Source of the DNA: Dendrocalamus latiflorus | Taxonomy: Eukaryota; Streptophyta; Magnoliopsida; Poales; Poaceae | Assembly (NCBI GenBank): GCA_017311315.1 | Contig: CM029666.1 | Location: 6,447,414 to 6,511,413, forward strand | DNA length: 64,000 bases | Direction of reading: 5' to 3' | Shown here: positions 1 through 12,650 of the stretch, one piece after another | Numbering within the stretch: the stretch's first letter is position 1 | Layout of the letters: every line of letters starts with the position of its first letter | Notes under the pieces: model-generated | Told to the model about the DNA's origin: nothing | The model's database searches: none | Seen by the model: the letters and a program-made list of their open reading frames with translations, nothing else | Position numbers and translations under genes: made by a program

Positions 1-902
1 CACCATGATAAATTTATCAAATTATTAATTCATTTCATACCAGACCAGACTGTGCAAGTGGCGGTTGCCCCTTTTGAACAACTAAATGATAACTTGTGAA
101 TTCTTAATTTTGTCCAGTTGCTATTGCTGAAAAGAGGAGGCCAGGTGATATACTCTGGGAAATTGGGTCGTAACTCCCAAAAAAAGGATTGAATACTTAG
201 AGGTACAGATAATTTGACATTATGATGAACTTTTTGTTCAGTGGCAGATGCGATATGGATAACTGCAAATGAACTGAGTTTTCTCACAATCTGTTGTTTA
301 ATATTACCAGGCAATTCCTGGAGTGCCTAAAAAAAGTACAATCCTGCAACATGGATGCTTGAGGTCAATTAAGTTGCTGCAGAAGTACGCCTAAATATGG
401 ATTTTGCCGTACTATAAGACATTAGATCTGTACAAGTAAGCAAAACATATTTCTCTTTGTATAGACTGTAAACAACACTGCACTCTCTCAAAGTGTTTGG
501 CTGTCGTATCAGTTTAAATAACAAAATTATCACGGAATTCATCAGCTGTGTTTCCAAGCAAAACAAGGCATTGGTCAACTAGCTAAGTCAACCAGAACCA
601 GGAACATCAGATCTGCATTTTCCTACAAAATACTCTCAATCCATTATAGGGCAGTTCAAAGCCCGACCTATTGGCACAGCCCAGATTATAACCTTGTTAG
701 ATTTTCCTTCGCTTTGTTCACAGCCTTGCCGCTCGGCTCCATCTTGTGGAAGAATGGCACCAAGATGTAAACCCTCTACTTTTCTTCATCTTTGCTGACT
801 CCTTGATCCTAATGTACCAGTATCTGAAGTTTTGGTGCCTTACAATCCAGCGGAAATGCCAACTCTTAAGAACGGTCATTGGAGCAATGTACATGGCGGA
901 CC
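1..902. other. No gene recognised
   Basis: AT-rich intergenic sequence with only short, unrelated open frames on both strands. I see no conserved domain, tandem repeat or transposon terminus here. The right edge runs into an AP2-like exon remnant, so part of it may be decayed flanking sequence of that gene. Confidence 0.5.
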
Positions 903-1211
903 AAGTTCAGAGGCCTTGACACAGATATCAACTTCAATTTGAATGATTATGACGAGGACTTCAAGCAGGTATGTCCAACCAGAATGTATCATGTGTGGTT
1001 CTTTACATCTTGACTAGGCGTTTTCGGTGTGACGGCTCCTCATTGACTGGATCTTGTGCTGTTAGATGAGGAACTGGACCAAGGAGGAGTTTGTGCACAT
1101 TCTCCGATGCCAAAGCTTAGGGTTTGCAAGGGGGAGCTCAAAGTACCAGGGTGTGAAGCTGCACAAGTGCAGCCGATGGGAAGCCCAGATGGGTCAGCTG
1201 CTCGACAAGAA
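903..1211 (+). pseudogene. AP2-family transcription factor fragment (linker and second AP2 repeat start)
   Basis: Two adjacent exon-like pieces encode the middle of a euAP2 transcription factor (APETALA2/TOE/IDS1 class). The first (903-968) reads KFRGLDTDINFNLNDY and ends in DEDFKQ before a GT donor, matching the end of AP2 repeat 1 and its linker. After a 97-bp intron, the second (1066-1211) reads MRNWTKEEFVHIL, then GFARGSSKYQGVKLHKC and RWEAQMG, the start of AP2 repeat 2, and stops at a GTAAGG donor at the usual exon border. Frames join in phase 0. I find no convincing upstream exons, repeat 1 core, or the next YIYLGLF-type exon, and there are substitutions at conserved sites (KYRGV to KYQGV, RRQS to RCQS). 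I read it as a truncated copy, probably left by duplication or capture. The family call is firm; absence of function is inferred. Confidence 0.75.
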
Positions 1212-1212
1212 G

Positions 1213-1690
1213 TAAGGATCCCGAAAATAATTATATGCTCTGGTTGTAATAACTTCCAATGATTTTTTATATTATCTCAAGACCTTCTCTTTTCATATCA
1301 TGAACGAAAAGTGTGTCAAGATGAACAGCTTGAACATGTCACTTACTATTCAAAGGAACCATTGGTGTTCGATGCTTTTAACTGCTGTTGGAAAGAAAAC
1401 ACTGTGATAAATGGTATACAATTGAATGAATTGATGGAAAAGGTTTATGTTTGCTTTGGTATGGCATCCTATTCCTAACTCCTAAGTGATGGGTAAAAAG
1501 CTTCATCTTATTGCTCTTGATTGTTTTGCCTGTACAAAGTGCTGCACAGTTATTTCAATTGACCGTTATGTGTCACAATATGCAGTTGCTACATATTGCA
1601 ATCCTTCTGCACTTCAGCTAATGGCAGCATGAACTCTCTTCACTGTTCAGCTAATAAATTATACAGAGGGCATGTTGCTCTTTCACATGC
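1213..1690. other. No gene recognised
   Basis: AT-rich sequence downstream of the AP2 fragment. A short stretch near 1442-1462 faintly resembles a decayed YVYLG-type AP2 codon run, but too weakly to annotate. Confidence 0.4.
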
Positions 1691-2270
1691 TTTCATGTTC
1701 ATGTAAGTGCACCACGCAATTGCTATTCATCCATTTTCTTTTCCCCGTGTGTTTGGGACGGAGATACAACATCTTAATACCAATTGCTAACAGAAAAAGG
1801 ATGTACATGTTTAAATAGGAGAATATTTCTCCATGGTAATGAATCCAGCTAAAATTACTTATTGGTGTTTATCACTTGGATAGGTGAAAACTTTTGGAAC
1901 CTCTTTCGCTTGCAACCAATGCGTCATCAGAAGTTAATACATAGTAATAGACATGATAAATGTTTGCTAAGCTATTCCATGTTCATGTTCATGCAAGTGC
2001 ACCACACAATTGCTGTTCATCCATTTCTTTTCCCCGAATGTTTGGGACAGAGATACATCATCTTAATACCAATTTCTAACAGTAAAAGGTTGTACATGTT
2101 TAAATAGGAGTATATTTTTCATGGTAATGAATCCAGCTAAAATTACTTATTGGTATTCATCACTTAGACAGGTGAAAAATTTTGGAACCTCTTTCGCTTG
2201 CAACCAATGCGTCATCAGAAGGTACTACATAATAATAGAGATGATAAATGTTTGCTAAGTTATTCCATAT
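1691..2270. repeat. Direct tandem duplication, about 290-bp unit, two copies
   Basis: Positions 1691-1980 and 1981-2270 are two head-to-tail copies of the same unit with scattered substitutions. Shared landmarks spaced about 290 bp apart include AAGTGCACCAC (1705 and 1995), GTACATGTTTAAATAGGAG, TGAATCCAGCTAAAATTAC and TGCGTCATCAGAAG. No coding potential is shared. It is a local segmental tandem duplication in non-coding DNA. Confidence 0.85.
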
Positions 2271-4519
2271 AATTGTTTTGCATGTAATTTGAGATGCATC
2301 AAATTCGGCTGTGGGTCAGGGTGATGTTCAGTAATTTATTGGAGTTCAGTTAGACAGAACTGCGCGTGTTCGACATGATGCTGCAAAAGAGGGTGCCATG
2401 CTGATTTGTATTTTTTTACTCAGAGCTAGCCTATTTGTGCATGCTACCAAAATATCAAAAAAAGACCAGATGGGTCTTAAATAGCTACTATTTTATATAG
2501 AAAAAAGCACCAAATGGCCTCCTTATGCTTGGTGGTTTCCCCCCGATATGGGTTCAGTTAGCCAGCCCATTTGCTGCGTAGATGGCTTCCTAACAACAAT
2601 GTCATTATGATACATTCATGCGCTTTTGCTACATTATGCCCATATTTCTTTTGTATCCTATCTCACCGACGCATTGCAATCTATCTGCTATGGTCAGTAT
2701 ATTCCTGAATCTTATTGATAAACTGCCTACACGTATGTATGTATGTAAGCCACGGAATCCACCATGTACATGTAAGATCCAATCCTTCGTGTTGTTCTGC
2801 CTGTATATTTCAACATATAACTAATGTATGCTTTTATAAGCAAAGTGACGGTCAATTCTTTTTTTCCCTGAGTGAGATGGGCTCTATGGTGTTCTGAATC
2901 AAACAAATTACACCATAGGGTCTTTAATGCATATTCAACTACCTCTCTGTGGCAAGGAATGCCTATTACCTTTTTTATTTGCCGTTATCTATGATTCCAC
3001 CGTAGGGCTATACTACCATATAGAGTTCTTCGTACCCAGTATAGAATTCTAATGATTTGACCATCTCTCGCAAGTCGCAACGTAGTGCACGTCCCTATCT
3101 AGTATAAATGAGATCTATCCAAAATACGGCTGGCTAGCTACTAGTATAAGATTAGTGTCTAGGCAGCTAGCCCAGCGTTGGTACTAGTATACATTGTTCT
3201 GCCTAGCCATGTCAATGCACTCGTACGTGTACTAATTAATCTGATAGGAAACCCCATCAGATTACACTCAATAGTGTAGAATTAGTTAGGCGCGGATAGT
3301 TACCTCTTTTAGTAGTGTCACTCGAGGAGACCGAGAAGGCATAATTTGTGTTTCTGGGCCTTACATCTCGAAGGAGCATAGCATTCATCATGCTGCTACC
3401 TCCGATGGCCCTCGTATCAACCATGTTGTGAGGCCCTCGATCTGCTGGTCCCCTCGCGCTCCGTCCCCTCCACTAGTGACGGTCACAGCTCGCTCGGTAG
3501 TGATGGCAAGGACAGCAGTGGTCGCGAGGACCACGATGGTCGCGAAGAGGCCCCCATCCCCATTGCCGCAATCCCCGTAGTGTTGGCACTCCCGCTCCCC
3601 TTGTGGCGGAGGCTAGCGTAGAAGAACCCAGCGGGGAATGAGGACGCGGTGGACAGTGGCAGTGAGGAGAGCACGGATGGAGGCCGCCAGTGTGATGGTC
3701 CAGGAACTACCCTTGAAGGCGAGGCAGAAGGTGATGGTGTGGGAATGGATTCACACCCCTGAGGTCTTCTGTGTCAGCAAAGGACCTGAGCCTAGAGGCT
3801 TTGCCCGGGTGTCCGACGAACCATGTCCAGTTCAACTCCCTACCAGCCGGGCCAGTTGTCAGGTACACAGTGGCCTTGGACGTAATGGAAGAGAGCTCCA
3901 GCTCTGAAGTCATCACCCCTGAGCCCTCATGGTGAAGGAGCAGATTTCATTCCCCGAAGCCCTACTCATCTTGATGGCAACCGGACTCCTGTACACATCC
4001 CCAGCGACTCCGTTGTAGGTTTAAGTCCTTCCTTCCATTCATGGGACTTCACATAGCTGTCTCCACTCTATTCGCTGACCCTGTTGCCCTTGACAGTCAC
4101 TCCGTATTCCTAGAGACAACCGCACGAACATCCGTTGATGAGATGACCTGACGCAGTGTACCGGTAGTGCTGGTCGAGGAGGCCTCTCGCCTGGCCCCAC
4201 GGACCTCTCAGGGGGCGATGGTCATCGTCTCTTTAGGCGATTTCATCCCCGCCCAGATGCCCTTCGTGCTATGCGAGCCACCGTAGACTGCATAGACCCT
4301 TCACTGGATCAGAGGGTGCTGTAGTCCTGTGGGTCTGATTTGCTTTTTGGCACCCTTGAGGCTGTGAGGCAAAGGTAAGTCCTTCGCTGACCCTAGGCCC
4401 TCGTTTGTTTTGTGTTTCGGTGCTTCATTTTTGTGACTTTTTTTGTTCAAACGGTGTCCCTGTCATGCACCCTGTGGACAGCGATCCACTGCAAGGCCGC
4501 GAGTGTCCACGAATAGCTC
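2271..4519. other. Intergenic sequence; GC-rich part probably transposon-derived
   Basis: From 2271 to about 3340 the sequence is AT-rich and featureless. From about 3360 to 4520 base composition shifts to GC-rich, with short broken open frames on both strands and no recognisable domain. Because it runs directly into the coding-like remnant at 4520-5007, it is probably part of the same decayed transposon, but I cannot name the family. Confidence 0.35.
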
Positions 4520-5007
4520 ATGGTCACTCGGAAAGTCAAGGAAGAGGCCTTGGCACTCGTGTTCGAGCAGGTGGATCGGATCCACTTCCTAGAGACAAAG
4601 GGTGTGAAGGCCATCTCCTATGCACAAGCTAAGGGGATGGAGGCCAACACACAGGCAACGGAGGAAAGGCATAACTTCCTCCAGCAGATGCTGGCCTTGA
4701 GTAGGAGAAAGCATGGCTAGTGGTGGAGGTTGTGGAGGGTCACTGCCTTTGTGACCAGGCGACTGTCTCCACTTAGGAGTCGATAGAAGCGTTGGAGGGG
4801 ATGCTTAGCGAAGTGGCTGTTTCGATCCCTGTGAGGTCACGCAGCCTTGAGGACCTCATCAGCAGTATCCACCGTATACGTGATGCTTTGGAGCTCTCCC
4901 TCAACTCTGTGCGGGCCTACGACAACCACTGCTCATAGGTGATGATGCAGTTGCTACTCGAGCTGCTGCACACGCGTGGCTGTGATCATGTGGGCGAGCT
5001 GGTATAG
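4520..5007 (+). pseudogene. Decayed gag-like coding remnant
   Basis: One frame from 4520 gives a 66-residue segment with a helical, charged character (VKEEALALVFEQVDRIHF and later ATEERHNFLQQMLAL). A second frame, about 4790-5007, gives LEDLISSIHRIRDALEL, then SLNSVRAYDNHCS, one stop, and QLLLELLHTRGCDHVGEL. These resemble the coiled-coil C-terminal part of gag-like proteins of grass retrotransposons, but I recognise the style rather than a specific family. At least one frame change and one stop separate the pieces, so it is not functional. Confidence 0.35.
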
Positions 5008-5128
5008 AGTGTATCTTGTACTCAATCTCAACTCAAGTATATTTCTTACACCTAAATGTTCTCTCTCTGTGTCCATAGTGCCCTAGGGGTTGTATTTATA
5101 GCTATGGATAAGGAGGTTACATGGGTGT

Positions 5129-5362
5129 GTATAGGTATCACCCGGATGTTTTCTTCTCAACAATCATCCACATTTTGGACCGTTGGATTAGACATCCAAT
5201 GGTCTCTTTTTTTGGAGGGGGGAGAATTTTTTTTGGAGGGGGGGTGAATTTTTTTGGAGGGGGTGGGGAGAATTTGTGGCCCTTGGATCTCTAATCCAAC
5301 GATCACAAATCTGGATGATAGTTAGAAAGAAAACATCCGGATGATGTCTATCAATACCCTAC
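5129..5362. mobile_element. MITE-like inverted repeat, about 230 bp
   Basis: The left arm (5129-5200) and right arm (5278-5362) are imperfect reverse complements. Both ends carry GGTAT followed by CCGGATGTTTTCTT when read inward, then matching blocks around the ATCCAACG/CGTTGGAT and CAATCATCC/GGATGATAG motifs. The arms enclose a purine-rich centre with three TTTTTGGAGGGG-type units (5205-5275). The element could fold into a long hairpin. No target duplication is clear and no transposase is present, so the superfamily is unassigned. Confidence 0.6.
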
Positions 5363-6991
5363 ATAAATGCCCCTTTTGGGTCTTAATAGCAAGGGTGAAC
5401 ATGTTATTTTCTTAGCATGGTCTTCATGGGCTTGCCTTCTATTTACATTTACATTTAGACCTGTTCCAGGAGGCCGATGGGCAAGGTGGGGCCAATCCCC
5501 CCAACATGGAGGATATAGCAATACCTAAATTTTTGCCTTAAGACAATTAACACTGCATGTAGTGTTACCATGCCATTACATACAATAGCTAGATCATCGA
5601 TCTCTCCCGGCCATGAGAGTTATATCCATGAGAAATCATTGCCTAGCTCTATCCAATCCATGCATCTAAGGCCATGTACAATGGGCTTATATCAGCTGTC
5701 TATAGTCTCTACCACCAAGGATTTTTTTCTGATGAGGATGAAAGAGAATAAAGAGAGAGAAGTACATCGTCTACTATGCAATAACTAGCTATTTCATGAT
5801 AAATAAGAAAATAGCGATGACTTCTGCTGCCGTTCTATGAAAGTCGACATCAGAGTTGTCTACATTGACCCCCTTCCCAATCTGGTGCGCCCTCCTTTTC
5901 TCTCTCTACTCAACGTGAGTTCACTTCTCTCTGCCATTGTTGGCTTCCATCCTCTCTCTTGTCTTCCTCCTCCTCTCTCACCATAGAACTTGGTGTTGGT
6001 TGAGTAGCTGCATACGCTCTGACGTCAACACGGATGGCTGCGGCTGAGCCGCTGTTGGCCCTACTACTTGCAATGAGGTAGACGAGCCGCCCGTGGCCAG
6101 CGCACTTGCTGCCGTGTCGGTGGGGCCGGCTGGTAGCGGTGCAAGGCTGGACGGTGGAGGGATCAGGTGGTGGTGATCGCTGCTGCCACCGCTGATGAGA
6201 CACTGGTGTGGTTGCTGTTGTATCTACATCAGGTGTAAGTGCAAAGATTAAAGGAGGAAATTAAGATTAAACAAAAATTAAAGCATGGCATATTCAAGAA
6301 CATGCTTAGGATGGTGCCTTTTATCTATATGTATGCTCTTTGCCTTTTCTTGGGGGAGATTTTGGGTTCTTGTGTGGTTCTTGGTTGTTTCTTTCGTTTC
6401 TTTTTCTGGTTCTTTAGGCCTTGCAATGCACTGGAATACTGAAATATGTGAAATATTCGGGGGAGTTGTGGGATCCTTTTGGTGTTTTGGCTCTCATTTA
6501 TCATGGGAAGGATACGCACATGATTTTGCCGTGAGTAGAGGTTCTTGGCTTATAGATGTTTCCTCTTAGTTTTTGTCTGTGTTGTTCTTGAAATGGTGGG
6601 ATTATTATCACGAAATGTACATATTTCTTAGAAAGTAGTAATTGCATTACATGGGTTGTTTTAAAAATGTTACTGTAAATCATGTTGTTTTATCGTATGT
6701 TTGACTTTTTGTTTTCAAGGAACTATTTGCGTTGTTGCATACTAAGGATAGTTTGGTTGTCCTTTTCCTTTTTGCTAGTTCATGATTTCCCAAAAAGAAT
6801 AGTATGGTTCTAGACAATGAAATTGCACATGCCTTTTTTCTTTGATAGCTGATAACACCTACTTTACTGTGTCTAATGCTACATCTATTTTTACTATTTC
6901 TACAGAGATGGCTAAGTTAGAATTGAGTAAGGTGGCCGCACACATTGAGTTCATATCAAACCATAGTCCAAATAAGCGTATTCATTGCTAG
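5363..6991. other. No gene recognised
   Basis: Intergenic sequence. A GC-rich patch (about 5900-6230) has an open minus-strand frame without any recognised domain. The rest, up to the kinase exon, is AT-rich. The stretch just before 6992 ends in a plausible splice acceptor (GCTAG), but I could not identify an upstream kinase exon. Confidence 0.4.
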
Positions 6992-7344
6992 GTATTCACC
7001 TATGAGGAGCTGTATATGGCGATAGAGGGCTTCAGAGCAGATCAGTTCCTGGGAGAGTGCGGGTTCAGCAAGGTGTATATGGGCATGCTTGATGGCACAA
7101 ACCAGGTAGGTTCACATGCTTCTGCTCAATTCAATAGTTGCAGTTATGTTCTGTGTACTAAAACCAGACGATATTTTCTTGCTAATGTGTTACTTGCTTG
7201 AACTATAGTGATCTTAAGTAGAACTAAAGCGGGGAGTGCAAGGATTGTTGTAGTGTTTTCCTTTATGTATATCTGAATGTTGATCGGTGCTATGGATAAT
7301 TGGTTATGAAAATTGATGCTTGTGAGAAGATGTTGTATGCTTTG

Positions 7345-10300
7345 TGTCAGACCCAGATTTTATAATCCGGAATCTACTGTATTTAGTTGCACTATTCCCT
7401 GGATCAGTAGATAGTGCACACAGTTACAGTAATGGACATCAAATTTACATACCATGCGGAAGCATAATTAAAATAATAAACTTACTCATGGGCCGATTAG
7501 GCCGAAATTCAGAAAGTTGCAGCAGCGGAAGAACGAAGCACACGGGTGGGACCTTCAGGACATGCCCACAGGCAGCCAACTGGAAGTTCGCGACCTAATT
7601 CCTGACATCTTCATCTTTTTTTTTGCCAGTTTGTCCAATCTTGTTGCCGAGGTGAGGTGACTTGATCCTTGATTCTGAATTTTTGTCGCAAAAGCGAGCG
7701 TGAGCACTCCGACCCCATGCTCCGCGAGCCAATACACAGAATGCAAATAAATAGTATGCATGGCATAACAAAGGAAAGGCTCGGGTTATTTTATTTGCCA
7801 AAAATTGCTTTTAGCAGCATTATTATTCTTATTTAATCGAAGTTTTATTATTACTACCTAACTCCACACTACAATTACCAACATCGACTTAATCCACTGA
7901 AAATGCACTCTATTTATTGACTGCTGTCTAAAACTCCAAACAGCAAGTATCGTCATTTATTTAATCCACCGATCATACTTTGTATTTTGAATTACTATTC
8001 ATCAGCCCCTTACCTCTGAACTCTAATAATTCTCTAACATAATTACTTTCAATCCACCGATATCATTTGTATTCAATTCTTTTGTCATTGATTCCAACCC
8101 CTAATTCATCTCATTTTCTTCTATCTATCACTAGCTAATCCTCAAATATACCTCCACCGAAAATTCAATTTACCAAGATTATAATCCATTAATTGTTATG
8201 CATCCTCCAATCTTCTCATAAATTCAATTCGTCCCTCTAGTACTTGATTACTCCTATTAATTCCCATTATTGCCAATATCTTCCAAGAATTTATATTAAT
8301 CATTAGTGTAGTAATCCGGCGATTTACCTTTGCATCCCATAATTCTCCAAAATCGATTCATTACTATATATCCATCAAGAATATCACTAACCAAGAATTA
8401 TACTCCAATACTTGTATTATTTCTCCTAATTCCTGAAAATTCGATTGGATCATTTATCATTTAAATCATCTATATAGCCTATCTATTCAGCTAGACTTCA
8501 CCCATTTATCTCTCTTAGAACCCACACTATTATTTCCTATTCAAGATCGACATGAATCCACCAATACCTTGTGTGTACTCTACAAACATTCTTCTCTTTT
8601 ACTCGCGACCCTGTTTATTCCACCCATATTTTATTTTGTAAGAATAGGAATGCCACTATTTGAAATATAATACATAAAATTTCCTGAGACCTAGCAGTTT
8701 TGAGCAAAAACATAATGTTCAAAGAATATTAATATGAATTTCCATACATATGGCATCACACCATATGCCTAATATCACCATAATTTCTCCATACATACGG
8801 CATCACACCGTATGACATTTTTCAGCGTTATAGCCGCTTAACTTACCACTGGGACGACACCCAGGACAACTCAAATCAGGGCTTTCCTCTGCCCTTCCAC
8901 TTTTCCATTCCTATTTTTCAAACATTTTTAAATAGAACTATATCTAGCTAAGTTCCCATGTCTGCCCTTGACCGTGGGCACGGCTATTCGAATAGTTTTA
9001 GACTCTGCAGAGTTTGTACACTTTCACCACAAGAGACAATCAACTCGTTACCCCACACGATTCCTTAGTCATGTGGTTGAGCAGACCATCACAATAACCG
9101 TTCAAAGTACCTCGCCCCTTCCATCATTTCACCCTATGGGTCGCTCCCATTTGCGGTGGGTCCCATACGTTGTGCGGGATGTCCTCCTTCTGAACGTCTA
9201 GCAGCTGGCTCCCCACCCCTGCTAGCCCGCCACAGCAGAACTTCACCCTACCCGGGTGTCCCATTCAAGCCGTCACACGGACTGCCGCTTGCACTATCCC
9301 ACACCTCCTCCTGGAAGGATGACTTTCAGGGTCCGGTAATTCTACTAAGCCAAGTTGTACTTTACAGACTTGTGGTTGTACTGTTTTACACGGGTTGACA
9401 TGACAAGATTCAGTCCTTAGTGATATCTGGACGGTTCTACCACAAACCACTTTGTGCTTCCACTGCACCACACTCTCACACCATCGAACCAATCCGCCCA
9501 GATATTAAGCAAGTTGGAGTTTTTGGGAGCATAAAATAGTCATATCAAAATATACCAGTCATTCCCACCATGACTGACCAAACCAGTTTCTCATGATTAA
9601 AAATGACAATGATGTTTGGGGCATTCAGCGCCCCCTGAGCATCTATGCAATTCTAAGCATAGCATATCATTAGGGACTTATTTTCGAAATATTACTATTA
9701 TATTTTTGTTAGGGCGACAAGGTTCGCACATTCAAATATTCCAAAGAAGGGGTAATATTATCCAAGGTAAACAATAGGCACATAACTAGATTATTGAATT
9801 AAACATGTATTTTTATAAACATAACGACATGCAATTTGATAATTTAAATCAAAGTAATTTGCAGAAAATATAGGATCAACATGATCAAAGTATTGACTCG
9901 CCTTGGTCACAATGGTCGGGTACTGGATTATCCGGATCTCCTAGTGCTGCGGCCTCGAACTCTTCCTCTTGAGCTTCGTAAGCTATTGTAATCGTGCGCG
10001 AAAATTTGGATAAAAAGAAAACATCAAATCAATAAAATATCACCAGAAATTCAAATGAACTCCAAAAATTGTGATTTCAGTTTTATTGGATAGATCTTGA
10101 ATTTAGATGAATTTAGAAATTTGTCTCACTCAATTTGGAGTTAAAATGAGAAAGTTATGATTATTTGAAGTTCTCAGTTCAGTTAATTCCATAAAATGGG
10201 AAATTTCTGACAGTGGGATCCACATGTCATTTTCTTAATTTTTATCTTTTTCTTTAATATTTCTTCTCTGTCTCTATGGCCAGTGGGGCCCATATGTCAA

Positions 10301-12070
10301 CGTGTCCGGTTATTGACAAGTGGGACCTTCTTGTCAGCGGTCATGGCGGTGCTGAGCCACTGACAGGTGGGACCCAAGGGCCCTGGACCCATCTGTCAGC
10401 GGGTGGCGCCGACAGGCGGGGCCCTGAAGGCAGCCGTCCCACGGCCTACAGTGGCTGACGGGCGGGGCCCAGCTGTCAGCGAGGTATTTTAAAAGAAATG
10501 CTCGACCGCAGGCGCGGAGCCGGGGCTCGAACGCGCGCCGCGGGAGCGGAGGGGGAGAAGAGATAACGCTGAAAGCCACTCGGTTCGCCCGAGCGATGCT
10601 TACCCTATAGGGGTAAGTAATCCCCTTGAAGTAGCTCCGGGAGGGTTCCAGGCAGAGGAAGAAGAGGACAGCGGTGCCGGCGGCGAGTGGTGGCCGGAGA
10701 GGTCCGGGGGCTGCGTGATATGTAATCCCCGCGTGAGGGTGAGTCTTCTGGTGCAGGCGGCCGGGGGCGACGGTGACCGGAGAGGGCTGGCGGCGAGCGG
10801 CGGCGGCGGCTCGGGCGGGTGCTCCGGTGACGGCGAGGTGGAGACCACGGGAGGCGCGGGGAAGACTGGGGATGGCTTCGCCTTGCTTCCCCGATGCTCT
10901 GGGAGCTGGGATGCGCCCGGAGACGGCCGGAATCGGCGGGGAGGGCTGCGCCGGAGCTCGGGAAGAAGGAATGGCCGGCGGGGAATTAAGGGGCTCTCGA
11001 CTCAATTTCTCGTAGAGGGGGAAAGCGGGGAGTAGAGCGGCGCGTTTGCGACTTCCGGGATGGGCTTTTATAGCCGGAAGGGGGAGGCACGTGACGGGGC
11101 AGCGCCGGCCTCCGCCCTGCTCACTCCGGCGGGGGAGATGAACCAAATCCCGCCGGGATTTTGTAGGGGAGAGGTGGCGGGAGAGGTGAGTCCCCCCTCC
11201 TGTAGCTAGTTTTTAAATTGCCCGCGAGGTGAGAGAGGGAGCGGAGGATCGGCTGCGGCAGAGGAGCGAGCGCGAGAGAGAAGAAGCTGCGACGCGTGCG
11301 CGGGGAGAAGAGAGGAGGAGGAAGACGCTGGCGTTTCGGGTCCACTGGCCAGCGGGAAGAGGGAGTCTGGCGCGTGGGGCCGCGAGGCAGCGAGGCACGG
11401 GGCGCTGGCCCACGGCGCAGGCGCGGCCGATACAACGCGGGGCCGTGCGGCCACGCGGCAGCGGAAGGAGGGGCGCGGTCGGGGGCGCGGGCCCGCGTGG
11501 CAGAGGCGAGGCGGCGCGAGCGGTGGATGGGCGCAGGCGGCAAGGTGTCGCGCATCGGAGCCATCCAGGTGGCGGCCCGAGAGGAAAAGGAGGAATTTCC
11601 ATTTCTTTATTCTTAAGAATTTTCAGAAATGCGCAGTTAATTGAATAAATCTCAGAAAAATCTGAAATTACTTCCAAAAATTTCAGAAAATTTCACAGAA
11701 GCTCATGAGGACCTTCTGGACTTAATAAAAATATTTTCAACTATTTTTGGTACTTAATTTATTTATTTCCCTTGTTACTCATGTCATTGTTAAAAATAAC
11801 CTTTTATATTTTAGGCCTATTTCTCTCCCCTTTCTTTTCTGGATCATCTTTTCAGATTCTTAATTTAGATTTTAAGTTTCCTTTATTTGTATATTCTCAT
11901 GTGTAGCATTAATATTATTGATTTTGATTTTGGTCTTTATTGAATTTCTTTAACTTTTGAGAGCTCAATAAGAATTTAAAAATACCATGAAAATCCAAAT
12001 TCAAATATTATAATAGACAAAAATAACTCAAACTCCATATTTTCAAATTTAAAAACTTCAGGCTGTTACA
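7345..12070 (-). mobile_element. Solo LTR of a Ty3/Gypsy-type retrotransposon (Tekay/Del-like), 4.7 kb
   Basis: The insert has clean LTR borders: TGTCAGACCC at the left and GGCTGTTACA at the right, flanked by a perfect 5-bp target duplication CTTTG (7340-7344 and 12071-12075). Read on the minus strand it starts TGTAACAGCC and ends GGGTCTGACA, the terminal style I associate with large Tekay/Del-lineage LTRs of grasses. It contains no gag or pol, no internal repeated LTR, no PBS and no PPT, so it is best read as a solo LTR left by recombination between LTRs. A minus-strand TATA box (CTATAAAAGC, about 11066-11077) followed by GC-rich sequence fits a U3/R promoter in this orientation. It sits inside intron 1 of the kinase remnant. 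Lineage is from memory of terminal motifs; the LTR nature is well supported. Confidence 0.85.
11066..11077 (-). promoter_or_regulatory. TATA box of the solo LTR
   Basis: On the minus strand GGCTATAAAAGC lies in a sharp transition to GC-rich sequence inside the solo LTR, as expected for an LTR promoter pointing leftward. Activity is inferred. Confidence 0.5.
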
Positions 12071-12650
12071 CTTTGATTCCCTTGTATGTTGCTCTAATTC
12101 TCGAACTGGGCCCTAGATAGGAGGTGGCTATAAAGATTCTTAACCTCCAAGGAAAGCAAGGGAACAAGGAGTTCCTCACTGAAGTTCTGATGTTGAGCAT
12201 GCTGCATCACCCAGATCTTGTTAAGCTTGTTGCCTATTGCGCTGATGGTAATCAGAGGCTTCTAGTTTATGAATACATGCCTTTGGGTTCCCTGAAAAGT
12301 CATTTCCATGGTATGCTACCAAACTACTATATATAGTTCTCATCTTCATCACATTGTTCCTAAATAATTAGAAGCTTGTGTAATCAGAATTGGGTCTTGG
12401 TTTCTCTAGATCCTCCCCATGATAAGAAGACTCTTGACTGGAATACAAGAATGAAGATAATTGCTAGAGCAGCTAAAGGCCTGCAACATTTGCATGTCAA
12501 GGTTGACCCTCCTATCATAAACCGTGACGTGAAATGCGAACATCATCCAAAGCTGTTGGCTTAGTACAGCTAGGTCCCACTGGAGACGATACTCATGTGT
12601 TCAACTAGAGTGATGGGTACACCTGGATATTGTGCACGGGAGGGATGGAA

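Larger units (their letters stand above)
6992..12650 (+). pseudogene. Receptor-like cytoplasmic kinase (PBL/CDL1-like) pseudogene split by an LTR
   Basis: Three exon remnants line up with the N-lobe and start of the C-lobe of RLCK-VII kinases (PBL27/CDL1 type). Exon A, 6992-7105, reads VFTYEELYMAIEGF then FLGECGFSKVYMG, a glycine loop with two damaged positions (usual GEGGFGKVYKG). Exon B, 12121-12310, starts EVAIKILNLQGKQGN and includes the lysine of VAIK and the hinge RLLVYEYMPLGSL. Exon C, from 12410, reads DKKTLDWNTRMKIIARAAKG and PPIINRDVKC; the catalytic HRD is NRD-like and the following SNILLDEGF block is deleted. A stop falls at about 12562, and later pieces (LGPTGDDTHV, then TRVMGTPGYC) sit in shifted frames before homology ends. 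Intron 1 contains a 4.7-kb solo LTR. Frameshifts, stops and missing C-lobe make this a pseudogene. Confidence 0.85.

Noticed and set aside
1056..1262. Plus-strand 68-codon frame starting MLLDEELDQ
   Set aside because: Wrong frame; the frame starting at 1066 gives a clear AP2 domain.
10334..11677. Several long open frames (up to 270 codons) on both strands
   Set aside because: They lie in the GC-rich U3/R part of the solo LTR, overlap each other in different phases, and are proline/arginine/alanine-rich without any domain. This is a composition effect.
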